The position numbers and the translations under genes are program-made. This document shows, one piece after another, positions 46,961-58,660 of a DNA stretch of 64,000 bases. The stretch lies in NCBI RefSeq assembly GCF_029227915.1, contig NC_079879.1:20538501-20602500 (forward strand). Direction: 5' to 3'. Every line of letters begins with the position of its first letter. The first letter of the stretch is position 1. Under the pieces are notes generated by a model that saw only the letters and a list, made by a program, of their open reading frames with translations, was not told the DNA's origin and did no database searches. Source of the stretch: Hydractinia symbiolongicarpus. Its lineage: Eukaryota > Cnidaria > Hydrozoa > Anthoathecata > Hydractiniidae.

Positions 46961-48251
46961 CTATTCACAGCCTTGTATAGTAACAACTAAGTTTCTAGAC
47001 CCACCATGATCACGATGCTCGCACAGCCATATACCCTGCCAAGTACCAAGATTGAGTTTGCCTTCCGTAATAGGAATCGTCAGTGACGATCCCATCAGAC
47101 TGCATTTCACATGAGCAGGCATGTCGTCTGCACCTTCTAACGTATGTGTGTATGGCGCGTTTTGTGGAGCAAGCCGATTCAACATCATCTCCATATCATC
47201 TCTTACGCTATCATCCCAGCATTCGTTTAGCGATAAACTAGCTGACGTATGCTGAATAACAATGTTCATGGTTCCTATCTTGATATCTTTGATAGGCAGC
47301 GCTGTAAAGAAACATTTTAAAAAAATACAACATCAGTAATAGAGAACTGACAGAAAGGAATTCTACAGTACAAAAATAAAGTCAAACACTGTGGCTTTTT
47401 GAATAAATTGGTTCATGGGTTAAGACATTTCAAGTCAAAATACATTGTTTATTGTATTAAAAGACACCGTATTATTTTACTAGGCCTCATCATTCAATGG
47501 TAACCGCAGAAAATTAACATAAATTCCAGGACATTCAAGGTCACTTTTCGTATTTCCAGGACAAAATTCTTTGAGATCTCAAGACAACTCCAGGACAAGA
47601 AGGCTAACCATACTAAATTTTTAGGAAGACAAAAATTAATCAACCTATTGTTTAAAAAACAAAATCTTCAAAGCTGGAGTTTTTCAATTAAAGCTCTTTG
47701 AAAGAAATCAGATCAGAAATTAGAAATTAATAACGAAATAAATTCCAGTCCTTGAACTTCATCAATCTCACAATATATGGAACAATGGTATTCATTTAGA
47801 AAAAAAGTAGAATTCACAAATAGCCGTAAATATTTTAAAATAAGTATTCTAGAAGTGTGACAAAACCTTCTGTTTATATCGAAAAGAAAATTCCCGCCGA
47901 TGGAGATTTAAATTATTCGCATACGAGATCTCAGTAGGCCAGGGAACTTGTACACACATGATTTCAATTAACTTTAAAAGCATTTTTATTATTATTATTA
48001 TTAAAAATTATAATTTTACAAGTTGACTACGTCAGAAATATTTACAATCTTGGTATCCTGGTATTTTTGTTAAAATCTTCCACTTAAAACCTTCTTTTTG
48101 GAAACCTGGGAAATTTTTTAAATCATATAAAAAACAAACCGATACCTGTCAAAAGTTTGGTGATCTTGTGCACTCCTCTTCTTTGAGCTGGCACCTTCAC
48201 ATAAGCTTGCATCCATTTACATCCCACCCCGGACGCTATTTTTGTTGTCAT
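46961..48251 (-). CDS. YjbQ/UPF0047 family protein
   Basis: Two exons, 48251-48146 and 47301-46961 (stop TAG), with matching phase 1, encode 148 residues, the normal family length. Exon 1 reads MTTKIASGVGCKWMQAYVKV, then PAQRRGVHKITKLLTG. Exon 2 carries the family signature HTSASLSLNECWDDSVRDDM, then TLEGADDMPAHVKCSLMGSS and LGTWQGIWLCEHRDHGGSR. The conserved His, Asp and Glu/His residues are all present. Bacterial YjbQ has been reported to show thiamine phosphate synthase activity in vitro, but the physiological role is unclear, so no pathway is assigned. No signal peptide or transmembrane segment, so probably cytosolic. It lies 655 bases downstream of GINS4 on the same strand. The spliceosomal intron shows it is a nuclear gene rather than bacterial contamination. 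Confidence 0.92.
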
Positions 48252-48906
48252 TTTGTGTTAGTTGATAAACATCTAAAGCAGATATTATATACACACACGC
48301 CGACGTTGAAAACGGAGAAATCGGCAAAATCAAAGAACTAACTCTTTTACGTGATTTTTAAGCTTTCAAAACATACTTAGCACACAACTTCAGTTCAAGC
48401 CTTCGATTACTAAGAATACATGGTATTAAAGACATTTGCTTTCACCTGGTTGTTTGCACAATTTTTTTACCGATACACTGCCGGCCTTGCGAACCCAAAC
48501 TTAAACTTTGTATCATATTCGTCAATAGTAAAGTTAACACAGACACGCAAAACTCTTAGATGCTTCTAAAAGACTTTTTCCGTAGTCTGAGTAAGAAGGT
48601 TACTAAATGAGGACAAAGTGTGATGGGGAAGAGTATAGGGCCTAAAGCAAGTTATTTTATTTTTGGCTCAAAGATGAGATAGTTCTTTTATACGCAATGT
48701 CATATATATTTTGTAACAGTATAAATATTTTCCAAACTATTTACATGTGAGAGCAAAAAACTAGCTATAAATACTCATGATACGCTTTTCCACGCAAAAA
48801 TACACCGCAATAATTGAATGATTTGAAGATACCATCTTGAGTTCTCACACAGTAGGCAACAGTAGGTATACTGCTTACACAGTGACGATTGATAAATTTG
48901 ATGTAT
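48252..48906. other. Spacer between GINS4 and the YjbQ-like gene
   Basis: Contains the GINS4 3' UTR and the YjbQ-like promoter. No further coding signal seen. Confidence 0.55.
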
Positions 48907-51900
48907 TTAAATGAGAGAAACTGTTCCATCCTCCACGAATGCTGCTATTGGTTTATATCGAACAATATGTTGTGAATCCACCTCGAGCGTGTAAGGTTCT
49001 TCCCTAAATTTCGATTTGATAATTAGATTAAATTTGATTTTTATTAAAGGTATTCAATAACTCGATCAAACTTTTTCGCATTTAAGGGGCACTCCAGTGA
49101 AAATTTTGTTGTTGTTGAAAAATTGTTATTTTGATAAGACAACACATAAGTACATTAAAATTAACCTTTTACAGATATTAAAAATCTTCATTTACACCTT
49201 TACCGAGTCTCGAAACACGAAATAATTTTCAAGGTCGTGTTAAGCCGCGAGGATTAGCTCTCAATAAATGAGCATACGTCACATTGTGCAGAAAGTTTCG
49301 GCAGCTCGCCTTCTATAAGTTTTGTTTACCTATTTTTACATTGTTTGTTGATAAGATGTCTTGTAATAATGACGAAGATTATAACTTAGAAAGCTTAGAA
49401 TCGGATAATTCTCTTCATGAAAAAGACTTTACAAAGCCACAGCAAAACGTGTCTCACGAGAGAGAAAATAATAACGATGTAGAAAGTGACGAGGTGTCTT
49501 TTACTTACGCAAAGCGAAGTTTTTCCTTTTTTTTCCGCTTTTTTTACATTCTTTTCGTCAAAAAAATTTATAATTTGCTTCAGTAAAAAATATTTCCTAC
49601 TTTACAAGTCAATTTATTTTTATTTCACAGTTCAGCAATATCTTTCCTCCGCACACGCTTTTTAACCGGCAAATGTAAACAAATTTTATGTAACGTTGAA
49701 ACATTCTCCGTGATGGAGAACCATTGAAATGCGTTATCGAAAGATCGAATAATGTTCGCGCGTCGTAATAAGTTGGTAAAACGGGGGTTTTAATATTGAA
49801 TAAATGAAAATCACTCTTATCATTATCGCAGGTCATGCCTGACAGAAGGTACTGATTCATAAGTGGTTGTTTTGCAAAAGCAGTTTTAGAAACTGCGTTA
49901 TCTGCATTGCATGCACCCTTAAACAGTAACAAAGATTGAAAGCAGCGCCGATGAAATAATGCTAAGAAAATGGGCACATTTACCCCCTAAAAGAATCCGG
50001 CAGGTCCTTCCATCAAAAAAAAGAGGATAAATACTGACGAGCGCTACGGAAAAAACATGTTTAACTAGATAACTTTTTTATCGTGTTTGTACTTGAAATT
50101 GGTATAATGTTCTGCTATTTATTATAAAAATATACAAGACATTATTTGGTTGTGTTGTGGTGACAAGTACAAATAATTGAAAGAAAAAAGAAGTGAGAAT
50201 CTTCAACCGTGTTGACTAGCTAAAAAGGCATTTTGATGAATTGGCAACATTTTATGGAACCTTATTTCCTGAAGTTCTCTTTTAAAAGAACTATCTGTGA
50301 AGTGCGCGAAAAAATATAAAAACTTTGATCGCTTGGTAGATCTACACGACGTATTTTTTGAGCTATTTTGTTTGAGTTCTTTGTTTTTCAAAGACGAAAT
50401 TCTGTGAAAAACTAACTTTTTCTATGATCGATTGATACATCCAAACACAAAACAGCTAACCTTATTTTAAAGATGAAGCGCTTATCGAGTCTGTATGTTT
50501 TTTTTTTATGAGAAACAAATTGAATATGCAAAGGCTATAGTACAACAATTTTAAATAAAGAAAACATGCGTTTCTGAGATAAAAGAAAAAAGAAAAACGT
50601 GATTTTTGCTGGAGTTCCCCTTAACACACATTAATTTTTTTAAAAAAATATAGCGGACGCAAAATTTCACACTTGGTAAGACTCGATCCCTAGTTCTGTT
50701 GAATTGAATACTAAAAATGACATATTAATCAAAGTTATAAACATTTTCTAAAAACAACATACGACTAGAAATAATCCGATAGGACTTACAACTAGTTTAC
50801 TATAATATATGAAACAACAAAGTCATAATAAATTCAATATAGGTACAAAATGAGTTGATACTTACTCTGGGTCAATGAGGACTTGCTCTTGTTTGCTGTT
50901 TACTTTAATGAAGAGGTACTCGTCTAGGTTAGGACGCGGAACTGAAGTAATCATAAAGTTAGTTTTATATAGAAATATAAGAGCATTTTTCTATGTTCAT
51001 TAATGTACCAATGCCTGATCAGACAAATATTCCTCACCCAACAGTGTCACAAATACCAAATTTGAAAATAGGAAAATTTATTTTTAGAAAGTAAGGTGAA
51101 AAATAGAGAAAATTTTGTCAGATAATATATATATTATTATATTATAATACATAAAATATATATACTAAAATTCTATCCGATGGGGTTAAGGAGGTCATTA
51201 CATCTGTCATGGATAAAGAAAAAAGCTTCAAACTTGGAACAAAAAAACAACAACAAGTATTACTGTTTTTCTTTTGATCAAGGGTCTGCATATTTGCTGG
51301 CATTTGTTGTAGAGCAAGTTTATTAAAATGATTTTGCATATTATCTGCGAATCTGAAACATATAATACGTCAAAACAACATTACAGTATACTTGTTGACT
51401 TGAGGGAATTTCCAATATAATGTATACAATTTTATTTATAAGCAACATATGTCAGATTTCAAGTTGCTTATTTTTACTAGATCTAAAGTTGCTTAATAGT
51501 TTTTTAATTTTATTTAAATATTTTTCATAGTTTATGTGAAAAGGCATAAAAGAAAGTTCTTGAAATAAATTGATACAACAAAGACGTTATGGTAATATTC
51601 TTTTCTAGGAGTTTTATTTCTTTTGTTTTGAAAGCGTGCCTCTTTCTACTTTCGCAACAAATACTTATTGTCTTTTGTGCCTAGTATCAGTCCAGAACTG
51701 AACCTGTTTAATTTTTCAATTCCAGTTCAGTTACTTATAAACGAGTTGCTCTTCGAACAAAAACGTGCATGGGAAATAAACTAATAGTCATAAAACTCAT
51801 AAAAATATTTTTCATGTAGTTTTTTCTCAGATGCAAAACCTCATGAAAGTTCTTCGACATTCCGGTTTTTATGTCAAGTGTTGCGAAACAACAGTGCTCT

Positions 51901-53819
51901 TACTTACTCTTTTGCAAATTTCAACTCTCCGGGAGATAACTTAGACGGTTGATCCTTCGCTTCTTCTTCCAGTACATGAATAACATTGTTTTCTATCTAC
52001 ATATAAAAAATACTTCAATTAAGTAACATGCCAAATATGTATATTTGTTTGCATTCTGAGATTGAGTGACTAATCATAAAATTGTATTATTTTCAGATTG
52101 GTATTAACATTTGCCTTATTTTTTAATTGATACTGTAATGTTTAGAAGATCTGACAATGAGAAAGAACATATATATTGTGTTCATTGTTATACATGGAAA
52201 AAAACGGCTCCCAGAAAAATCAGTAAATATTAACACTTTGAATAGTGCCTGTAATGTCAGGCTATAAAAAAGATCGTGAGAAAACTTTAGTTGTACTTTT
52301 GCATATTCTTTGACCTTGGTTGAATTAATAAGTTTTTATGGTTTCAATGGTACATAAAAGGATTATATATCGTTAATATCTATAAAATGTTGATATGTAT
52401 TTCTTATTTTAAAAGGCCAAAGTAGTCTGTGCATTAAAATAGGCAAGGGTCTCACCTTTTTTAACCTTTCACGGAGATAACTTGCTATTACAAACTTTAC
52501 TCGTTCAAGCTGTAATTGAAAATATAAGTTGCTTCATTCTGATTAATATTAGAGAAAATGATGAAAGTTATTGGGAAAAACCTACTTCAATTTGTTGTAC
52601 AGAAGTCTCCAGGTCCTTATCTTTTATTGTGGAATTATTCTCCTGTGAAAAATATCATTATAATAGGATTATTATCTCACTCCACAATTGTAAAGCATGT
52701 AACAAATTTTTCAACAAAATTTATTATTTATGACACAATATACAAAAAAATATCAAAATTAAATTCCCTGCCTTAAACTGTAGACTATCAATTAAATCTT
52801 GCTGATGCTTTCATAAAATGGTATCCCTGGTATTTGGGAATATTTTTAAATATAATCCAAATGCCTATGCTATTTAGCATATACAAACATACCTATTTTC
52901 TGGACAAACTATAAGACAAGGGATGGTGTTCTTACATAATTAAATATAAAAAAGGACTAACATGTATCAAACTCACCAGTTCTTTTACTTGAGCCAGCAT
53001 GCATTCAACTAACTCTACTTTAGTCTCTAATAGCTCAGGTGAAAATTTTTCATTTAACCAAGCCTAAAAACAGGTGTATCACAAAACATCATGCCTATTG
53101 TGAACACAAACCAGTAAAATGTGACAAGAAACCATCATAACTTTGTGTGCAGGGCTCCTTTAACATACGATTATGCTGATATGGAACTCAGCATATGGTA
53201 GGTGCAGAGATCTATAGGGCCAAGGTGGAATCTTCAACCACAATTTTGAAAAGTAAATTAATTATGCTATATACATCATTCCAAATTTACTATACAGCAG
53301 TTTCAGCCTGGGAGTAATGTTTACATTAGCACACATTCTACCATCTTTCGAAAGAAATTTATTTCCAATCCAGACACAATAAAGCTACTTTGCAAAATAT
53401 GTGTGGTTAGTTGTAATTTGTCAGGAATGTTTGAGTAAAAGTAATTATAAATTATATAAATGTCCAATTTTTTGGTCAATTTGTAGATTTTACAGTTTAT
53501 AAAATTTTTGAGCTAAGTAACCTCTCCTAAAACACTTCTGCTATATATGTTCATAATTATTTGTTTACACTGAGGCCATGTTGATAAACACAACTAAAAT
53601 AATTCAAAGCACTGCGAATTTGACGTTTGTTAACTTGGAAAATAAAATAAAAACCCTATTTTCATTGGATAGATCTGTGCACAACATACGAGCTAAAATA
53701 GCAAACAACAACAACAAAAACAACATTCTTACCTCTGTTAACTGCTCACAAACTTCCTTTGCAGTCACCTGAATTTCATCATCACTTCCATCTAGTTCTT
53801 CTTCATTGGCAGACATCAT
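48907..53819 (-). CDS. GINS4: GINS complex subunit 4 (SLD5)
   Basis: Eight exons: 53819-53733, 53063-52977, 52642-52586, 52509-52456, 51996-51908, 51352-51264, 50941-50866 and 49003-48907 (stop TAA). The frame is continuous and gives 211 residues (human 223). It starts MMSANEEELDGSDDEIQVTA (two adjacent ATGs). Exon 2 has AWLNEKFSPELLETKVELVE, which matches the SLD5 A-domain. Exon 4 has LERVKFVIASYLRERLKK. Exon 5 has LSPGELKFAKE. Exon 6 has LALQQMPANMQTLDQKK. Exon 7 has IPRPNLDEYLFIKV. Exon 8 is the B-domain end, VDSQHIVRYKPIAAFVEDG, then TVSLI. SLD5 joins PSF1-3 in the GINS tetramer, part of the CDC45-MCM-GINS helicase at replication forks. The last intron is enlarged by a TTAA-flanked DNA element at 49086-50620. 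Confidence 0.95.
49082..50624. mobile_element. TTAA-flanked DNA transposon in GINS4 intron 7
   Basis: TTAA at 49082-49085 and again at 50621-50624 brackets a 1535-base element. Its ends are inverted repeats: GGGGCACTCCAGTGAAAAT on the left, and GGGGAACTCCAGCAAAAAT read inward from the right (4 mismatches in 19). TTAA target duplication is shared by the piggyBac and Kolobok groups. The GGGG terminus fits Kolobok/T2-type elements better, but this is inference. Inside, on +, an ATG at 49356 opens a short acidic frame (MSCNNDEDYNLESLESDN) with no recognisable transposase, so the copy is non-autonomous or eroded. Confidence 0.7.
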
Positions 53820-54488
53820 ACAGACTAATTAATATATAGTAATATATAGTAAAATCAACTTCTGTGTAGGGGGGTTGGTTTAATAAAATCAAGTTTACAT
53901 AAAATTCTTGTTTAAAGAAAGCTATAAGGGAACACAACAATTAAAAAACAAACTACTTTAAAGAAACAAATTATATATATACTAGAAGGTTGTGCATGGA
54001 AAAATTCACGGGTTTGCCTGTTCTTTTTTACCGCATTATGTGCCTCTCGCTGTTTGCGGTGCTATTTTGCCTGGCAGACAGACAGACGTATACAGGTATT
54101 ATTATTATAATATAGATACACTAAAATGATATTTTATAGTATTTTATTTAATGCATACCTAGCTAGCTATCTTATCATATTTCCTATAATCTAAAGAAAA
54201 TAAAAAATTATAATGGATTCCAGCTTGACGTTATTTGTTTACTTTTCAGCGGTAAGTTCTTTGGCTCAGGCATTGAGTGGCAGGAAAAAAGATGCTGGGA
54301 TTTTGGGTGAAGCGAGGTGTTTTCCTATGGATTTCTTCTTACGGAAACATCACTGAGGTTATAAAGCCATTATCAAGTGTAGACTGGTGCCTTCTGCCTG
54401 ATTTATTTGAATTCATTTAAAGTCCTTCAAGGTTACCTACGATGCTTTTAAAAGTTTATTTCAAATAAGTCTTTACTATATGTTATTA
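53820..54488. other. GINS4 upstream region with an inverted mini-Helitron
   Basis: The GINS4 promoter lies at the left end. The rest holds the mini-Helitron copy at 53982-54116 and AT-rich DNA leading into a decayed transposon-type gene. Confidence 0.55.
53982..54116 (-). mobile_element. Second mini-Helitron-like copy (inverted)
   Basis: Read on the minus strand it starts TCTATATTATAATAATAAT, has a short GTCT run (three units), then ACCCGTGAATTTTTCCATG and ends CTAG. Ends and layout match the 39239-39378 copy. The microsatellite core is much shorter and slightly different, and the hairpin arm has decayed. Confidence 0.55.
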
Positions 54489-55108
54489 AAGAATTCACAT
54501 CAGAATTTCCACAAAACAGTCACAGAAGTCAAAAAACTACTAATGAAAGCATGCTTGGCAGCCATTAGAAAACGGAAAATCTGCCAGTATGCCGAAGATC
54601 GAGCGAGTTACGCAACAAAATGGTTAGAAATATTTGCCGCACGCTCTTTCTGTCAAATGTTTTAATCGACATTCGTTTCCTGGTATCTATCACAGTAAAT
54701 GTGAGCATAAAAAGTATTCTGTTGAAGAGGCTCAAAGCAGAAATTGGTTAATGCCAGGTTCACCTGCCCACAAAGCTTTTAAGAATGTCGTCATGAATGC
54801 ACAATTTGTTAAAGATATCAGGAAGCTGAATGAAAACATCATCAGAAGTGTTCCATGCATTAAAGATTTGTTATATACTTACCCAAAAGCATTTTTTTTT
54901 AGCAAGAAAAAATGGTTGCGGGGGTTGAACTAGCTGCACTGGATCATAATCTCAACATAAATCGGGGACAGGTAAAGTTTATTAAAACGTCATCTATATT
55001 TTAATACCTAACTTTCCGTTGTTACTTCATCTTTTTTTATAGGCTGTTAAAAAACGAAAATCCTGCGATGGCATTTACAAGCCTAAATTTAAAATTTCAT
55101 GGCATTGA
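54489..55108 (+). pseudogene. Decayed C-terminal part of a transposon-type protein
   Basis: Broken reading frames share a conserved order seen in a large, uncharacterised protein family that is multicopy in cnidarian and other animal genomes. The order is YATKWLEIFA, then (after a frameshift near 54640) a Cys/His segment ending YHSKCEHKKYS, then MPGSPAHKAFKNVVM, and (after a second frameshift in the A-run near 54910) MVAGVELAALDHNLNINRGQ. A GT-AG intron (54972-55042) and a last exon, 55043-55108, follow. I take the family to be transposon-derived from its copy number and typical context; I cannot name its superfamily with certainty. Two frameshifts make this copy non-functional. It is tail to tail with the P2X7R_C gene. 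Confidence 0.5.
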
Positions 55109-55322
55109 TGTTCAAAACGCTTTGTTGCTAAAAAGGTCATAAAAAAAAAGAATTATAATTTGCTCTGAGTTCGTACTATCAGGCAGTTGATAGAGAAATT
55201 GATAGAGATAGAGTGTCCAAAATGATCAAAAACGTACAACGTCCCCAAAGAACGACCTGAACGAGAAGAAATAATAGAAAATTCAACGAAGTACTCAAGA
55301 CTTTCCTAACATATTTATTTAT

Positions 55323-57399
55323 TTATTCATTTACTTTTGCCATCTTCTGGACATTGTGGCCCCCAAGACAATTCATTTTCGTCCAACAATCTCCCATTTT
55401 TAAAGCCAGTGTATAGATGTTACCAGGTGCAAGAAATGTGTCCTGTATCTTATTAACGACACATGACGGAATAACTCTTCTTACCGACTTACCAAGATGG
55501 ACATGAACCCACCATGTAAACTGCCGATAAGCTGCGTATCTGTAAGCCCTATATAAATACATTTATGATATTACGACACCAGAGTAGCTATGGTTCTAAA
55601 ACTAAAATTAGTAAGAAACTCACTTGTTAGAGACATTGTCTTTTGGAGGTAGGTAAGAACTTTTGCGATCATGCATCCTAACCAAAGCTGTCCAAAGATT
55701 TTCTTTTAGCAGTATAGTAGGTGCGAAATTTATGTAGGATATATGCACCAAGATTCTAAAAATATACGTACATTATTATCCAATTAATATATAACTGACG
55801 AACTTAGTTTCCAGGACTACATTTATACAGTACAGTCCAGATGTAAGCGTACGCGTACGCTTAAGTTTCACACCTTTTTCTCGGAGGCGGTAGTTGTTTG
55901 TCTTTTGTTCTTATTAATTATCTTGCGAGTCTTGTAAGTCATTAACTTGCGCGTAATAAACAAAAGATTATTGAAGAAAAAATAGCTTATTATAACTGCG
56001 CGTAACTATTGTTAAATAGTGTTAACATAACTATTCCCAATAGCATAATTGCATATGTTATCAACTCTATCAATGTGACACGAAGAGCCATTGTTTAATA
56101 GTTTTATTAAACAAATGTTTTGCGTGTAAACTAAATAAACTAGCGAGAAGGCATTGTTGGTTGCGCGGGTTAAATAAAGCTTTTAAGCGATAGAAATTAT
56201 TATATCATTACAAAGATTGAAACGTTAATTTTAATAGAAATGTATTTTTAGATTGCATTTTAAAACTTTAAAAACGAAAAACGGCGATAGAAATGTTTTT
56301 TTAGATCGCATTTTAAAAGTTTAAAATCGGAAAACGGCGATAGAAATGTTTTTTAGATCGCATTTTAAAAGTTTAAAAACGAAAAACGGCGATAGAAATG
56401 TTTTTTTTAGATCGCATTTTAAAAGTTTATAAACGAAAAGCGACGATAGAAATTTTTTTTTTTACATCGCATTTTAAAAGTTTAAAATCGGAAAACGGCG
56501 ATAGAAATGTTTTTTTTAGATCGCATTTTAAAAGTTTAAAAACAGAAAACGGCGATAGAAATGTTTTTTTAGATCGCATTTTAAAAGTTTAAAAACGAAA
56601 TTTAATTTGTTTTCGAAATCTTATCGCGAAGGGAAAAGTCCCTAACGTAGGGTTTTTTCGTTCGCGTTGCTAAACTTTGCTTTTTATAAAAAGAACTTTT
56701 AAAAGTTTCGCATGTTAAAAAATATATTTCGACGATAAAGAAATATTACTAAAAGTTTTAAAAGTAGCATTAGTTTTTTTAAAATATTTAGATCATAGGA
56801 TTTGTTGTTTTTTAAAAGAGCTTGTGTTTTTTAAATATATCAGATTAAAATCGCGTTACTATAATTAGTTTCGTTGTTAAAAAATTAAAATTCAATGGCC
56901 TTCGCGTTTAATTTTTTCTTGCGCAGAGTATTGTTTTTAAACAATGTTTCTTGCTATGCTTTTGTTTTTAACACGAAGCAATTATTTTCGCGCAATTTGA
57001 AAGGAACTCGCTATCCTATTGTTTTTTTTAATGAAAGCAATTATTTTTGCAAGTTGAGCGTACGCGTACGCTTACATCTGGACTGTACTGTAACGATAAC
57101 TTGTTCGAAAAAAATTATTTTTAACGTATATACCACTCAACTCGTATGAATCGAAGGACTCGAGTTCATGACAGCACATGCATTCACGTCTGTGGGCTGT
57201 AATTTACAATTTCCACACTTACAACACATGCTTACCGGAGATTTGTTCTTAAATTGGAAGATATTTCTTCCACATCTTCGTCTGTTTCGTAATATACCCA
57301 TTCACTCCCAGACCATGATTTAAGAGTTTTCCTAGGTTCAAACTGGAAACCAAGAGCTTGATCTTGACAATCAACATCAGAAACGTCTGAAGACGACAT
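55323..57399 (-). CDS. P2X7R_C-domain protein (P2X7 intracellular-domain family)
   Basis: Three exons: 57399-57236, 55755-55624 and 55548-55323 (stop TAA, inside AATAAATAAATAAA). They match in phase and give 173 residues. Exon 1 starts MSSSDVSDVDCQDQALGFQF and is acidic. Exon 2 has ENLWTALVRMHDRKSSYLPP. Exon 3 has the family core AYRYAAYRQFTWWVHVHLGK and RRVIPSCVVNKIQDTF. This domain was named from the C-terminus of vertebrate P2X7, but in cnidarians it occurs in many stand-alone soluble proteins without a channel. The usual Cys-rich stretch before the core (CGKC- and CC-type motifs, in P2X7 a zinc-binding part) is absent here, because exon 1 joins directly to the later segment. Intron 1 carries a DNA element (55828-57090). 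The gene may be a shortened isoform or a decaying copy. Function unknown. Confidence 0.7.
55826..57092. mobile_element. TA-flanked inverted-repeat DNA element (Tc1/mariner-type MITE)
   Basis: TA (55826-55827) and TA (57091-57092) bracket a 1263-base element. Its terminal inverted repeats are identical over about 35 bases, beginning CAGTACAGTCCAGATGTAAG and including the palindrome AAGCGTACGCGTACGCTT. No transposase is visible. Intact arms suggest recent activity. TA target duplication plus a CAGT start is typical of the Tc1/mariner group; the assignment is inference. It lies in intron 1 of the P2X7R_C gene and carries a tandem array. Confidence 0.75.
56233..56601. repeat. 53-bp minisatellite inside the TA element
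   Basis: About seven copies of a 52-55 base unit containing GATAGAAATG, a T-run, then AGATCGCATTTTAAAAGTTT. Unit starts at about 56233, 56286, 56339, 56391, 56445, 56500 and 56554. Units differ mainly in T-run length. Confidence 0.85.
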
Positions 57400-58519
57400 G
57401 ATTTCTTATTTTCAAGTTTTAAAAGCTGGCAACTTATGATAATCATGCCACATTGATAACTTTATTGCTTTAATATTCCAAGCGATCACAGGGAGTTAGA
57501 TTTTTTCGGCATGCACAACCATTCTGTGACGTATCATGCAACCATCATGTATTTTGGCGTTTTTAATGTGCACTCGGAAAAGACATCGAAGAAGAAGCAC
57601 AAGTGCAAAAACGTTGAATTAACAAAGCTTGTTTCTTCAAGTAGATGAACTTTTAAAAATTAAGGAGAAAGTTTTCTTAATTATGAATTTAATTTCTATT
57701 ATATGACGCCCAATTGTAAAAGTATCGTAGTAACCTTTAAAAATGCCTTCATTTCATGTGACAAAATGGACTGATAATTACTTTGCTTGACCTAGAGCAC
57801 CTGCTCTTTTTTCCTGCCGCGTAAATGTCAGAGCCGAAAGAGCTTACCACTAAAAATGTAAACAACGGAGTTTATCTATAGCCACTTTGTCTTATGTGTG
57901 GCTTTCCTCTTCTGTAAGTATTTGTGCACAAATACACAACAATATTTTTAACTCAGCAGCATGTATTTTAGTAGTGTTGCGGTTGGGTTAAAAACATACA
58001 TGTAAAAACTCTTGGCATTCTGGAAGAAATGGAAGTTTGGGTCGAGCTACAGCCTAGCTGGCAGACGCAGACAACGTTGCTTCGAATAGAAGAATAAAGC
58101 ATGGAGCATCTTCGCGCGTTACTTTGATCGCCATTTTGGTTGGGTCCGCACACGGTAGTGTTATCCTGACAAGGTGTTGTGAACCATCTCGGCCATTTTT
58201 TTCGCGGTAATAATAAGAGGAGATAAATTACCGTCCATATCATCAACTCAAATGCTTACAAAAATTTAGCCAATGTTTTATCTTGCATTTTGAGAAAAGA
58301 GTTTTTTGTTCGAAGTTTAAAATGTACGCTCAGCAGGCACCCTGTTTAAGGTCCATCGAGTATCATCTTGGTCATAAGCAATGACCTCGTGAACAGATGA
58401 TTAGAAACATTCGAATGTCTTTTTTCATTCGAATATAAAAACTTTCAACAGTTGAATTACTAAAACAGTGTAAGGAAATCGAACTTAATTCGTTTTGGTC
58501 CGCATACTTTGATTAGAAT
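57400..58519. other. Intergenic region upstream of the P2X7R_C gene
   Basis: Includes the P2X7R_C promoter. An open frame on - at 57968-58246 is Cys- and Ser-rich but matches nothing I know and lacks splice or domain support. Nothing else seen. Confidence 0.45.
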
Positions 58520-58660
58520 CTTTTTAGAATCTGTTTTGATAGGAACATAGGAATGTGCCCAACTGTCTGCTCGCCATTTTTCACTGCAATGGCATACCTA
58601 TCTTTAACAAGCGCTGTCGCTCTTGTCTCTGTGACAGAACCCAGCTCCAATGCATTTCAT
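58520..58660 (-). pseudogene. HIRAN-like domain fragment
   Basis: On the minus strand a short frame reads ALVKDRYAIAVKNGEQTVGH, then IPMFLSKQI. This resembles the HIRAN-type segment (DRxAVAV..G..VGHLPR) found in many cnidarian repeat-associated proteins. Flanking frames are broken. Treated as a remnant. Confidence 0.3.

Noticed and set aside
49609-49977. 122-codon minus-strand frame inside GINS4 intron 7
   Set aside because: It lies inside the TTAA element, with no domain. GINS4 exon 8 was located elsewhere (49003-48907).
57968-58246. 92-codon Cys/Ser-rich minus frame
   Set aside because: No recognisable motif and no splice partners. Probably chance.
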